A stretch of 64,000 nt of DNA from Prostheceraeus crozeri (GCA_907163375.1 CAJQUW010003430.1:62001-126000), one strand, 5' to 3'. Counted from the first letter of the stretch, positions 36,431-47,095 are shown. Numbers and translations are program-made. Notes: generated by a model not told the origin, from the letters alone.

Positions 36431-36511
36431 ATCTGTTAATTAGAAAACACATACTACTTATAAATTTGATGGTAGCAGCACAAAAAAACAAGCCAATTTT
36501 ACCACATTTTC
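36431..36511. repeat. 81-bp inverted repeat, right arm
   Basis: Inverse copy of 34624-34704, ending CCACATTTTC. It abuts the 230-bp tandem duplication that follows. Confidence 0.75.
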
Positions 36512-36960
36512 CTGATTTTTTTTCTTTTGATTAAATTCTTTTCATGATAGTACTGTTTCAATAATTTAAATGGTTGTTTGATATGAAATTGACCTTTCCG
36601 AGGCTCGTAGTGGATGGTCTGTTGTTTGTTTAGGGTACCATTACAATACGTAATGGCATAATGATACACTCAGGTTGCGATTCCAAACTGTCCTCTAATG
36701 ATTTCGATTAAGCAAAATACTATTGTGGCTTCCTGATTTTCCTGATTTTTTTTCTTTTGATTAAATTCTTTTCATGATAGTACTGTTTCAATAATTTAAA
36801 TGGTTGTTTGATATGAAATTGACCTTTCCGAGGCTCGTAGTGGATGGTCTGTTGTTTGTTTAGGGTACCATTACAATACGTAATGGCATAATGATACACT
36901 CAGGTTGCGATTCCAAACTGTCCTCTAATGATTTCGATTAAGCAAAATACTATTGTGGCT
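36507..36960 (+). repeat. exact tandem duplication, period 230 bp
   Basis: 36507-36730 and 36737-36960 are the same at every base I compared, offset by exactly 230. Both end AAGCAAAATACTATTGTGGCT. Identity without any change means a very recent duplication or an assembly artefact. Confidence 0.95.
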
Positions 36961-37010
36961 GATTAGATGACCCTTGTCTGGCGCATGTCATGCTAGATCC
37001 AGTCCTTCTC

Positions 37011-37062
37011 CATTGAGCGCGGTCGCTCGCAATCGACATTGAGCGCGGTCGCTCGCAATCGA
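37011..37062 (+). repeat. 26-bp unit duplicated in tandem
   Basis: CATTGAGCGCGGTCGCTCGC plus AATCGA occurs twice, at 37011-37036 and 37037-37062, with no changes. The unit contains a GAGCG...CGCTC inverted repeat. Confidence 0.95.
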
Positions 37063-37658
37063 GGCATTCACTGAGTTTCCCTTCATATCGGCGCTGCTAT
37101 CATTCTAAAAAAATTCAGGCTATCCTCGGACGGCCTCCAATTGTTTTCTCCACTCGTAGACGATGTGCCTTTCGAAGGGATGGTTCTCTTCACGACATTG
37201 TACATTTGCGAACCATGACAGCCTTCTCGATCTTTACACTTATTGGATTGTGGCTGTCTTTTCATTTTACTCAATTTTCATTGTTGGTCCAGCCGTGTGT
37301 AATCCTGCATCCAGCTTGAGATTAGCAGCATCTCAGCAACGTGGTGTCTCTGTTCATCCTCCTTAAGAGCACACCTTGATCTTGAGGGGTATCTTCCTAC
37401 CACCAATTTCTGGAGTCAGTTTCTTACAACTGTTCCATTCACATTTCACACGGTATCCGATGTCATTTTCACTGATCATCTCTGTATTGAGAATGGATCC
37501 CAGACACCTGAAGCGGTCCGCTCTCTTCAACGGCTGACCTTGGATCTCCATTGTTGCTCTCCCTGGGTCGAACGACAAAATCTCCATCCTGTAGTGACAT
37601 AATCAGAAGGCCTTGCTCGTAAAAGTTGTCCACATGTCTCCAACTTCTGCTTTACATC

Positions 37659-37666
37659 CAGATGAC
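37659..37666 (+). repeat. 8-bp target duplication, left (CAGATGAC)
   Basis: CAGATGAC directly before the hAT element. The same eight bases follow the right end at 39976-39983. Confidence 0.95.
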
Positions 37667-39975
37667 TAGGGACGAAAAAATATGCTCTAAAAATCATTGA
37701 AATATGCGCCTAAATATTCTCTAAAAATAGTCGAAATATGCTCTTTTATATGCCCTAACGAAGAACTAAATTACGCATGACAATAAACAATACGCATTTT
37801 TCTGATAGGTATATGTCTAATACATTGATATGTAGGCTATATCTGTTGTGAAATAACAAAAGAAAAATGCAAGTAGAATGTTTCAGAAGCCTTCAAACAA
37901 TCTAATACTAGGGCAAATGCGTAAAATTTGTGTAGATTCATTATAATATGTATAACTAATACCGGTACCTGGTTAGCTATAATAATACTTTGAAATAGGT
38001 CCTTCTATAATATCAATAAATACAAGTATAAGAATAACCATGATAAAACTAATATTCCTGGTAACTTCAATTTTTTTTTTTTTGGAAACCAATCGTGAGT
38101 TGAAGTGAACGACAATGTGCTGTTGCAAATGTTCGGCAGTCAGGTTACAGCGATTGCTACGAAAAAAAGCTTTGAACGCACTGAAACTGCGTTCCACATC
38201 TGCACTGGTCAATGGAGCAAATTTCATATTCAGGAGCATATCATTCGAGAAGCTATGAACCAAAGAAGAAAATTCACCATCCAGTGACTTTCTAATGTTT
38301 CTGATTTCGTCCCATCCGGGATTCTTTTCCAAACATGAAGTCAACTTACTCAAAGCGGTAAACCCTGTATCGCCTATGGCTTCAAGTGACTTCTTCAAAT
38401 TTTCGATGATGTCGAGTGATTCAAAAATGGTCAGACCTTTTGTTTCCAATTTAGTAATGCAATTCGCAATGATACTAAACTTAGTCGCAATCGTAAGCAA
38501 TTCAACACGTAAATTTTCCTCATTGAACAGTTCATGAGCTTGTTCAATGCAAGTAGCATCACTTGCATTTACACTCAAAATAAAATCTTTCATCTTTTCA
38601 AAATTTTCAGCATGATATACCGTATAGTTTAACCACGTACCCCACCGAGTTACAACAGGACCGTCCGTTCAACAGATGTCCGTTCAAGAAGAAGTTGACG
38701 TCTCATCGGCGCCTTCACAAAAATTTGCTTAGTGAGTGATATCAAAAGATTTGCCTTCGGATAGAGAAGTCTAACTGTTTCCGCTACCCTATGCAGAGCA
38801 TGAGCCAAACAGGTCAAATGAATCATGCAAGGATACAACGGCTTCAGGGACGCACCCATCTTCTTCATGTAGGCCGTGCCATCAGTTAAAAGCAAAAGCA
38901 CTTTGTTATACTGCAATTTTTCCGGTCATAAAATAATAAGAGCATCATTTACTGCTTGAGCCACGCTGTTGCCATTCACAGACTGCAGAATCGTAGAGCT
39001 CAGCAGAAGCGGCTCATGATATTCACTTGCATTCAATGATCCAATAAGTATATTACAGATGTATCGATTCATACAATCAGATGCCTCGTCGACAATGAGG
39101 TAAACGTAATTGTCACCAATTTCTTTGCGAATCTGTTGAATACATTCAACGTAAACTTCTTGCAGTTTTCCTCGAACGGTTGTAACAGAAGGCATGTTAA
39201 ACGAGGGAATGTATTGTTTAAAAAAGCCTCGAAGTTTGGGGTGTTCCATTTTTTGTAGTGGAATATCAGCACCAACAAAGGCTTCACAAATGTCGCGATT
39301 AAAAGTCTGTTGTTTGTCGCAATAACTCTTATCCACCATGTTTTTGAAAAGTTGTGTCGAATGAACTTTTGACTTTGCAGTACGTTTGCATCCTTCTGCA
39401 TGTGCCTTAGTATTTACATGCTGATCTACTTGGCTTCGTTTACATGCGACGACATTTTTATCGCATACTTTGCAATGAAGTACTTCGCCATCTGTACTGA
39501 ACACTTCTGCACCAAAAATATTGATAAATGTCCGCAGACGTGACGATGTAGTGGATTTCACCTCCGGCATGATGCTGAGAATGATGTCTACTGGTTAACT
39601 GCTAACGCCAAGACAATCATTAACATTGAACTAAGAGAATATAATCGAATGTGTTATGAGTGGAGACGGAGATTGGCTAACCAATACGTTGTGTGATAAT
39701 AGGACACTCGAGAAGCGTTGCTTGGCACGCTGAATTTCCTGGAAAACATGAATTATGACGTACCACCGCTGCTGTCCTCTGCGCCGTTGGCTTAACGAAG
39801 TTGAAAAAAGTTGTTCTCCATCGGTCTACTTACGACAAGCTACAAGAGTCTGTTGTCAAAGTAATAGAATATGCACTTAATTCTTGAAAAACGCAAAATA
39901 TGCTTTTATATGCTTTTATTACGAAAAACGATAAAATATGCATTTATATGCTTAATGCATATTTCTTCGTCCCTG
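37667..39975 (-). mobile_element. hAT transposon, 2.3 kb, almost complete
   Basis: Termini TAGGGACGAAAAAATATGC (left) and, on the other strand, CAGGGACGAAGAAATATGC (right) form the inverted repeats. Perfect 8-bp duplications, CAGATGAC, flank both ends, diagnostic of hAT insertion. Subterminal regions are rich in AAATATGC / GCATATAA words. It carries one minus-strand transposase (37988-39570). The element lies inside an RTE LINE whose frame is continuous when it is removed. Confidence 0.95.
37988..39570 (-). pseudogene. hAT transposase, two lesions
   Basis: DNA transposase of the 2.3-kb hAT. MPEVKSTTSSRLRTFINIFG starts at 39570. A BED-type zinc finger follows (CKVCDKNVV...QHVNTKAH, about residues 33-58), then a catalytic-domain part with YLIVDEASDCMNRYICN. 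A TGA at 38926-38928 interrupts after DALIIL, and the frame resumes at once with LQYNKVLLLLTDGTAYMKKM and CLAHALHRVAETVR. A frameshift near 38670 is followed by GPVVTRWGTWLNYTVYHAEN. The C-terminal dimerisation region has PLTSADVERSFSAFKAFF. The whole reads about 520 residues, close to family length for small hAT enzymes. With only one stop and one shift it is a fairly young loss. Confidence 0.9.
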
Positions 39976-39983
39976 CAGATGAC
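39976..39983 (+). repeat. 8-bp target duplication, right (CAGATGAC)
   Basis: Exact match to 37659-37666. Confidence 0.95.
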
Positions 39984-40524
39984 TGTCTCCAAATGTTTCG
40001 AGATCTTCAGTGTAAAACGCATTCCAGAGACCACCTTCTTTGCACTCATTCTAAATCACATCCATTATGACAATGCCTTGATGTACAACATCTGAGATCG
40101 GAAAAGTACGACTTTCTCCTCTACTTCTCACAGCCGTTGTACAGTTCCTGTACCAGTGTACATGTACTGCACAGGGACTTTACTGATTTCAATTTTCGTA
40201 AATTCTTTTATTGTTTGTTATTATGCGATTCTTTTTCATACAAATACATAAATTCTGTTCTACTCAGCATCAGACATTGGACGGCAACATTCTGGTACTT
40301 CCAGTTTGTGACAACATTTCCAAATTAGCTTCCTTGGGACCGCATCATAAGCCTTTGCAAGATCGACAAATGCTGCATGAAAGGGCTTACTTTTCTCTCA
40401 GAATGCTTCCATCGCCATTCATGCAAAATTCTGGGTCAGATGCACCAAGTCCTGATCTGAAGCCAAATTGACTCCCATTCATTTCAATAAGATACCACAG
40501 TCACTTCCTCAACATCGTCTCCAG

Positions 40525-43095
40525 GGGCCGTATCAATAGAGATAGCACTAGCCTAGCACTACCCTAGTGCTAGCCTAGCAGCAACTTCCGTATTAATAGA
40601 GCTAGCATTTGCTATAGCATTTCCTAGGGGTAGCGCTAGGCAAGTTGCTACTAGGGGCAGTAGCAACTTGAGTTCCGCATTAATAGAGAAAGCCTAGCGT
40701 CAGCTCCGGCGCCAGTTAATGCTTGATCAAGTTTCATTGACGTGCCGATTCAGCGCGCAGCTGCATTCACCACCTGCACTCACGCCCGGCAATCGAGTCA
40801 TAGAAATCTGGCAATTCGACGCACATTCCGAGTGAAAATATTTTGAAGCGCGCGCGTTCAGTGTTAACAATATAAGTGTGAATGTCGGAGATCAAAGCAA
40901 TTTACTTCATTCCCGCCTGTTGACTCTTATCATTCAGAGAAGATAAAACATCGAAATAACTGTTTTGCTAATGAACGATTGTCAAATAGTTTAATATATG
41001 AAATGGGGCTCATTCTAATCGACATAATCTCCCGATCTTCAATATGACATCAGAATGAACTAATTTTGCAAGTTATGAAGAAAAGAATACATTCTTCACA
41101 GTAAATGAATATGATGACGTCCTCAGCTTGTGGTGTTTAACGTCCTACACAATAGAGTGAAATGTAACGCGAGTATCAGCAGTAAACTATTTGCGGTTGA
41201 AAGGATGAATTTAAGAATTTTAGCCCCTTGACATCTCCGCACGTGCATTGAACTCCAAATTATGATTACTGTAATAGAGAACCTGAATTAACTCTACGAA
41301 ATTTTAAAACAATCCCTATAATTTTGCTGGAACAGTAGCGAAAATGTGGAGTATAGAAATCTGCCAATTAGACGCTCAACTTCGAAATAAAATTTGTACA
41401 TGCGCGCGGGTTCGGCTTTAACAATACAAGGTTGTTTGCTGGAGATTAAAGTTCCGTCTTTCCTGCCCGGCTGTTGACACTTATCATTCAGAGAAGATAA
41501 AACATCAAAAATTATGAAACCTTTCTTATGAATAATGGTTGAATAATTCGATGCATGAAATGGGGCTCATTCCAATCGGTATGTTCTTCCGATCTATAAT
41601 GTAACATAATAATTAGCTAAATTTCAAAGTGTAAAAACTGTGTAGAATACATTTCTAATAATATGTTGCCAAGCAAGTGACACAACATATGACACACCCC
41701 TACCGCACACGATGGAGCAATGGCAATCCAACTCAATGTGTAGTCTCTGTCTCATTATTTTGGTAGGTATTAGAAAGTAATTCTTTACAATTAACATCTA
41801 TGCGTAGTGGGATCCTCCCATGCCATGATCGCTCTAATTATGAATTTAAAGTATGCGCTAAAATCTGAGAATGAAATATCAGAAAATATATTTTTCTTTG
41901 AAAAATCCGAAAATAAATCCCTCGAATCGTCTGACTTATTACATTGTGAACAAGTCACTACATATAAATATAATTTGATGGATTATTGTAATTCCTATCT
42001 TGAACGTTTTTTTATCAAATCATTAGCAGTGTCAGATGTATTGATTTGGAGTTTTCTTCTTACTCTCTGAATTTCTTCTGTTATCTGAATTATTTCCGAA
42101 TTACTTTCTGAAGCCTTTTGGAGAGAAAATGTTTGTCAATTTATCGCCAATACATCTTGATTCTCATCAGGCTACTGAGATAAAGAATTACAATTCGATT
42201 ACTTATCAATTTTAAGCACACTATTTCATCACAATTTCATTATCATACAAATTTATCAACGATTGTGAATGTCAAGCAATTTGAAACGCGCTTGTAGGGA
42301 TATTCAAAAATGCGCTTGAGATTCTAAAATAGCAAACCCACGATTCAGTAAATTCAGTAGCTATGAAAATCACGGAAATTTTGCACCGTTATATTACTCC
42401 ATGCGCAAGCAATTAGTATCAATGATAATCTATTTTGACGTCATTAGGTGAAATTTATAAATAGGAATATTGGTTATCTAAATGTTGAAAATAACTATCC
42501 ATTTATCAGGACGTCTAGTACAAAAGTGTAATGCACAAATAGACTGTGTCGCTTAAATTCCATTTTAGCGCAAAATTTATTCAGTTATGGAATAACTTTT
42601 ATAATTGCAGTTTGTGATTCGACATGATTATTCAAATTAGAAAAATCACACACCATCTTGAAGCCAATGCGCTCAACATTACCATGCTGTAAACATCACA
42701 TTAGATATCCTTCAATATTGCTCTTAAATATTCAATCTAGCATCATCCCTAGCAAGGTCTCGACCTTGCTAGGGAATTTGCCAGATTTTGGACATAGCGC
42801 TAGGGTAGTGCTAGGCTAGCACTACGATAGTTACTATCTTTATTAATACGACATCCTAGCGCTAGGTCTCAGACATAGTGCTAGCCTAGCGCTACCCTCT
42901 TGCTACCTTTATTAATACGGAAGTTGCTGCGAGGTTAGCACTAGGGTAGAGCCAGGGTAGTGGTAGGCTAGTGCTACCTTCATTAATACGGTCCCAGCGC
43001 TAGGTCTCAGACATAGTGCTAGCCTAGTGCTACCCTTTTGCTACCTTTATTAATACGGAAGTGCTAGGCTAGTGCTATCTCTATTAATACGTCCC
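40525..43095. mobile_element. 2.57-kb TIR element, CTAG-rich subterminal arrays
   Basis: Ends GGGCCGTATCAATAGAGATA and, inverted, GGGACGTATTAATAGAGATA, both followed by GCACTAGCCTAGCACT. A 3-bp CAG lies at each side (40522-40524 and 43096-43098). Removing the element with one CAG restores the RTE reading frame, which proves insertion. Behind each end are several degenerate units built from CGTATTAATA(A/G)A and palindromic words such as AGCACTAGCCTAGCACTACC: about three on the left (to 40700) and four on the right (from 42750). Inside, 40780-41045 and 41335-41600 are diverged direct copies. No transposase is recognisable; an 87-residue frame at 41807-42070 is unassigned. A 3-bp duplication with GGG termini suits PIF/Harbinger, but this is not proven. 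Confidence 0.85.
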
Positions 43096-43119
43096 CAGAA
43101 GCTTCGAAGTCAAGCACTA

Positions 43120-43205
43120 TTATGGAGCTTTTCCGTCATTCCCCCTACCCTACCGCCGGATGCCCTACCTGGCGACTTCCAGTGATACTTACATGGCTCG
43201 ACTTG
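43120..43205 (-). repeat. tRNA-derived SINE fragment, copy 3
   Basis: Minus strand reads GCCATGTAAGTATCACTGGAAGTC, GCCAGGTAGGGCATCCGGCGG. This matches the core of the SINE at 8405-8600 (GTGTCATTGGAAGTCGTCAGG, AAGGGCATCCGGGC). Only the middle part is retained. Confidence 0.6.
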
Positions 43206-43339
43206 TGCCATGTCATTTACATTCCCAGTAATCAAGTTTGCTCATCAATCTTTACCTTTACTACAGCCTCTGCTGCTAGTGTTTCCAAAGGAGCAACTAG
43301 ATCAGAATTAGCACCTGTAGACGCCCTAGAGTAGACTTA

Positions 43340-43455
43340 AGGTCCATTCACACCGGACGCGGCGCGTCCGGTGTGAATAGCCCATAGCTTCATTAAAGTT
43401 CTGAACGAAAATTCTGGACGTGTAAGGACACGCCGCGTCCGGTGTGAATGGACCT
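43340..43455. mobile_element. 116-bp MITE with 25-bp perfect TIRs
   Basis: Both ends read AGGTCCATTCACACCGGACG plus CGGCG when taken inward, with no mismatch. A third, inner copy of ATTCACACCGGACGC in inverted orientation (to 43378) makes a 15-bp hairpin in the left end. Flanks TTA (left) and CTA (right) resemble the 3-bp TWA-type duplication of Harbinger-like elements with one change. No coding capacity. Confidence 0.8.
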
Positions 43456-43892
43456 CTAGGCTTCCTGGTCTGCATTAACTTTGCTTCTTTGCTTGTGTGA
43501 GTTAGTGAAATTGTTATCTTATTGAAATGTTGGTGACATAGTGCTGCAAATTGAAGTTCATAAAGTCAAGTATTTACTGAAGTCGCTTTTGCACGAAATT
43601 GCAATTATTAGTTGAAATGATTTGATAAATAGTCAATTCTGTCCTTCATGCTGTCATTTATTGTCTTCCTGAGCATGAACCGGGCAACATCCCTGAAGTG
43701 TTAATGTCAGGAATCAGGATCAGTCGTGTAGAAAACGACGACATTGATTAAATTTGTCGATAAGGATGAATAAAAAATGTCATGCATCATATTATTTTCA
43801 CCTTCATATTTTTCATATAGAGGTAGCTCATGCCCATGTGCCCTTATAGAGTAATTGCGCGTTTTCGTGCTTGTGCATAAATTCCGCTCTTT

Positions 43893-44007
<115 letters not shown>

Positions 44008-44099
44008 CAAAATTTCAGTCTTACTTATCAGGACAATGCAAGTACCACCCTTTTAAGTGATATTTCATCGACAGGATTGATAAAGTATTCACACGCCAC

Positions 44100-45255
44100 A
44101 CTCATGCAAGTGATGTAACTAGAGTCATCGTGAGTGAATGTCTTGAAAAATGCTGAAATCGCAGCGATGTGGACCGGAAAAGTCAATAAGGCAACAGGTA
44201 GTCTACTCTCATCGATGCGCTTGCTGAGCCGGCTACATAAGAAGAATTGAGAGGGTCCTTCACAAGCGCAATACTGAGCATGTACCGAGGTGGTTGTGAG
44301 AACAGCATGCTTCGACTATGATCTGAGCAGTCTCTGTCCTCCTCCATCACGCATCATCACTGGGGAATGCTTTCATAATGGCTCAAGAGACGACTTCAGA
44401 GTCGGGAAGTTTTGTAGGATATGTTGAAACTCATCAGTGAAGTTGTACCTATACGGCTTTCCAAACCATCACAGTGTAGACTGAAAGAGTTCACTGCTAC
44501 CAATGCTTCGACTCTTTTATTTTCCATCATTTCACATAATTTTTGCATTTTATTGATGCTAACACATCAGAATTTTTGTGCATAATTAATACAGTAGCCT
44601 TCTGTCTACAAGGAGTTACACGGTGAGAATCTCCGAGTCGAAGGCGAGGAGATTTCTGTGTAACTCCGAGTAGACAGGTAGCTTGCTGATATGTAACCCA
44701 CGAGAAGAAATGAAATATACCTAGGCCTATATATTCTATATATGTCTAGGAGTCCATGCCTATGCCTAATCCCAGATTCAGTACCATAGATCCATGCTGC
44801 GCTCTATAGATCCATTTTTATGAGAAACTTAGATATTTTAATGAAACACAAACATAACATTATCTTAAATATCATAGTGATTTGAGCGGAGAAATACTTG
44901 AATTTGAATTCAGCGGAGAAACACAAAGATAAGCATATGATCATGGAAATCTCCACAAGATAGATCAAATATAGTCTATTCTTTTGTGAAATTGGAGAGG
45001 AAGAGTACGGTCATCAACTTTGTAGTAGTGGATTTTGATGATGAGCTGTTAAACTTCAACAATTAGGAAAAGCAGTAGAAAAAGGTTGCGATCAAATAAG
45101 AAAGGAATTGAAAGAAGTCTAGACTCAACACTAGGACGAGAGAAAAGTCACGCTTTACTTCAACTGATTCAAGCGAAGGCATGAATAATGGAAAGTGGCT
45201 CTTGACTACCAGAGTAAGGTATCAAGAGAACTGAATGAGGATTACCTATCAAATG
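44100..45255. other. no gene recognised; one imperfect hairpin
   Basis: At 44602-44677 CTGTCTACAAGGAGTTACAC and GTGTAACTCCGAGTAGACAG are the outer parts of an imperfect inverted repeat of about 33 bases per arm. The inner part is GAATCTCCG / CGAGGAGATTTC. It could be a very short MITE or a structured RNA; there is no further evidence. Confidence 0.5.
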
Positions 45256-45266
45256 ATGGAGATGAA

Positions 45267-46829
45267 GCGTGTGTGAAGTTAGCGGAACCACCCAGCGGAA
45301 CCATTTTTTGTTATAGCTTAATTCTATTCGAAACAGCTGCTAGTTTGTCAATTTCAGTCTCCTGATTATGAATCTGAGCTCAGATTTCACAAATTAACAG
45401 TCGTTTTTGAGAAAATCAAGTTTGAAGATAAAAGTGGTTCCGCTGTGAAGTTAGCGGAACCATCCAGCGGAACCAATTGCTGAGTCTCGCTGATTGACGC
45501 AGTAAATCAATTTCTTTTGGTCACTACCCGATCAATTTTGTTGTGCTGATCACGAATATGTGCCTCATCTTTCAAAACAATGCAGATTTCACCCGGAAAT
45601 CTGAACTTCACTTTTTCTGTAAGCTGATTGTGAAGTTAGCGGAACCATTTTTTAATACAAAGAATTTTTCAGGAAAAAATCCATCCTCTCCTACTTATTT
45701 TGAAGCTCCTAATCACAAATCTGTAATCAGATTTGCAAAACTCGCCCGCATTGCAAAGATATTCGTCTATGTGGGTCCGCTGTGAAGTTCGCGGAACCAC
45801 CTACTGGCATTAAAATTTCAAATTCTAATTTTTGCAGAGAATCACTGCAATAGACATACCAAGAGAATGGAATTGCTTCACTGATCACGGTTTGCCGTCC
45901 GACTTCATGGGAGGATAAGTACTTGCCGAGAAAAATTGATTTTATGGTTTTCATGGACTTTTCTGCAAGCTGATTGTGAAGTTAGCGGAACCATTTTTTA
46001 ATACAAAGAATTTCTCAGCAAAATCCATCCTGTCCTACTAATTTGAAGCTCCAAATCACAAATCTGTAATCGAATTTGCAAAACTTGCCCGCATTGCAAA
46101 GATATTCCTCTATGTGGGTCCGCTGAGATTCCGATGAAATCCTTGAAAACCGTAAAATCAATTTTTCTCGGCAAGTACTTATCCTCCCATGAAGTCGGAC
46201 GGCAAACCGTGATCAGTGAAGCAATTCCATTCTCTTGGTATGTCTATTGCAGTGATTCTCTGCAAAAATTAGAATTTGAAATTTTAATGCCAGTAGGTGG
46301 TTCCGCGAACTTCACAGCGGACCCACATAGACGAATATCTTTGCAATGCGGGCGAGTTTTGCAAATCTGATTACAGATTTGTGATTAGGAGCTTCAAAAT
46401 AAGTAGGAGAGGATGGATTTTTTCCTGAAAAATTCTTTGTATTAAAAAATGGTTCCGCTAACTTCACAATCAGCTTACAGAAAAAGTGAAGTTCAGATTT
46501 CCGGGTGAAATCTGCATTGTTTTGAAAGATGAGGCACATATTCGTGATCAGCACAACAAAATTGATCGGGTAGTGACCAAAAGAAATTGATTTACTGCGT
46601 CAATCAGCGAGACTCAGCAATTGGTTCCGCTGGATGGTTCCGCTAACTTCACAGCGGAACCACTTTTATCTTCAAACTTGATTTTCTCAAAAACGACTGT
46701 TAATTTGTGAAATCTGAGCTCAGATTCATAATCAGGAGACTGAAATTGACAAACTAGCAGCTGTTTCGAATAGAATTAAGCTATAACAAAAAATGGTTCC
46801 GCTGGGTGGTTCCGCTAACTTCACACACG
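45267..46829. mobile_element. fold-back element, 690-bp near-identical arms
   Basis: Arms 45268-45957 and 46140-46829 are inverted copies with almost no differences; translated frames in the two arms are identical over 80 residues. The 182-bp spacer (45958-46139) is itself a diverged copy of 45605-45785. The words TGAAGTTAGCGGAACC and GGTTCCGCT recur about every 150-195 bases (45273, 45444, 45630, 45781 variant, 45976). A 10-bp direct repeat TGGAGATGAA flanks it (45257-45266 and 46830-46839). Long terminal inverted repeats with a 9-10 bp duplication are known for Mutator-like and Foldback elements. No transposase domain is present, so it would be non-autonomous. The class assignment is inference; the structure is seen directly. 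Confidence 0.9.
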
Positions 46830-47095
46830 TGGAGATGAACTATCTGTTGATCTACCTCTTCATAGAGCTCAAGAAACAATGGCGATCTGTATCCATTTTC
46901 CACATGGAAAACTATTATGTTCCTGTAACAATATTATAATAACTAAACGAAAGGAAGATGAGGGAAGGGTTCCTCCTTGAATTGACGACCACCTCAACAG
47001 CACAAAGTAAGTTTTCATCATATTTATTCTTGCCATATAAATATGCAAATTCTAAATTACTAAATGTATTGATTTAATTACCTTCTAATGCTAGC

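Larger units (their letters stand above)
37080..43098 (-). pseudogene. RTE-type LINE split by two DNA transposons
   Basis: One minus-strand non-LTR retrotransposon polymerase, read from high to low coordinates. Just above 43098 the frame gives C-L-T-S-K-L-L; removing 40525-43095 joins it to LETMLRK, a stop, LIEMNGSQFGFRSG (about 40520-40420). Next come REK, KPFHAAFVDLAKAYDAVPRK and LIWKCCHKL (about 40390-40300), the catalytic-aspartate block. At 39984/37666 the frame passes across a hAT insertion (HLDVKQKLETCG), then EILSFDPGRATMEIQGQPLK, RADRFRCLGSILNTE, ENDIGYRVKCEWNS and GRKIPLK (37587-37370). The last blocks are characteristic of RTE-clade LINEs. Nonsense and frameshift changes are present, and the GLHQGSALSP and YADD parts between 40200 and 40000 are not readable. 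The endonuclease was not found. Confidence 0.8.

Noticed and set aside
45543-46554. Identical 80-residue frames on opposite strands
   Set aside because: They are the two arms of the fold-back element; identity reflects DNA palindromy, and the peptide has no recognisable domain.
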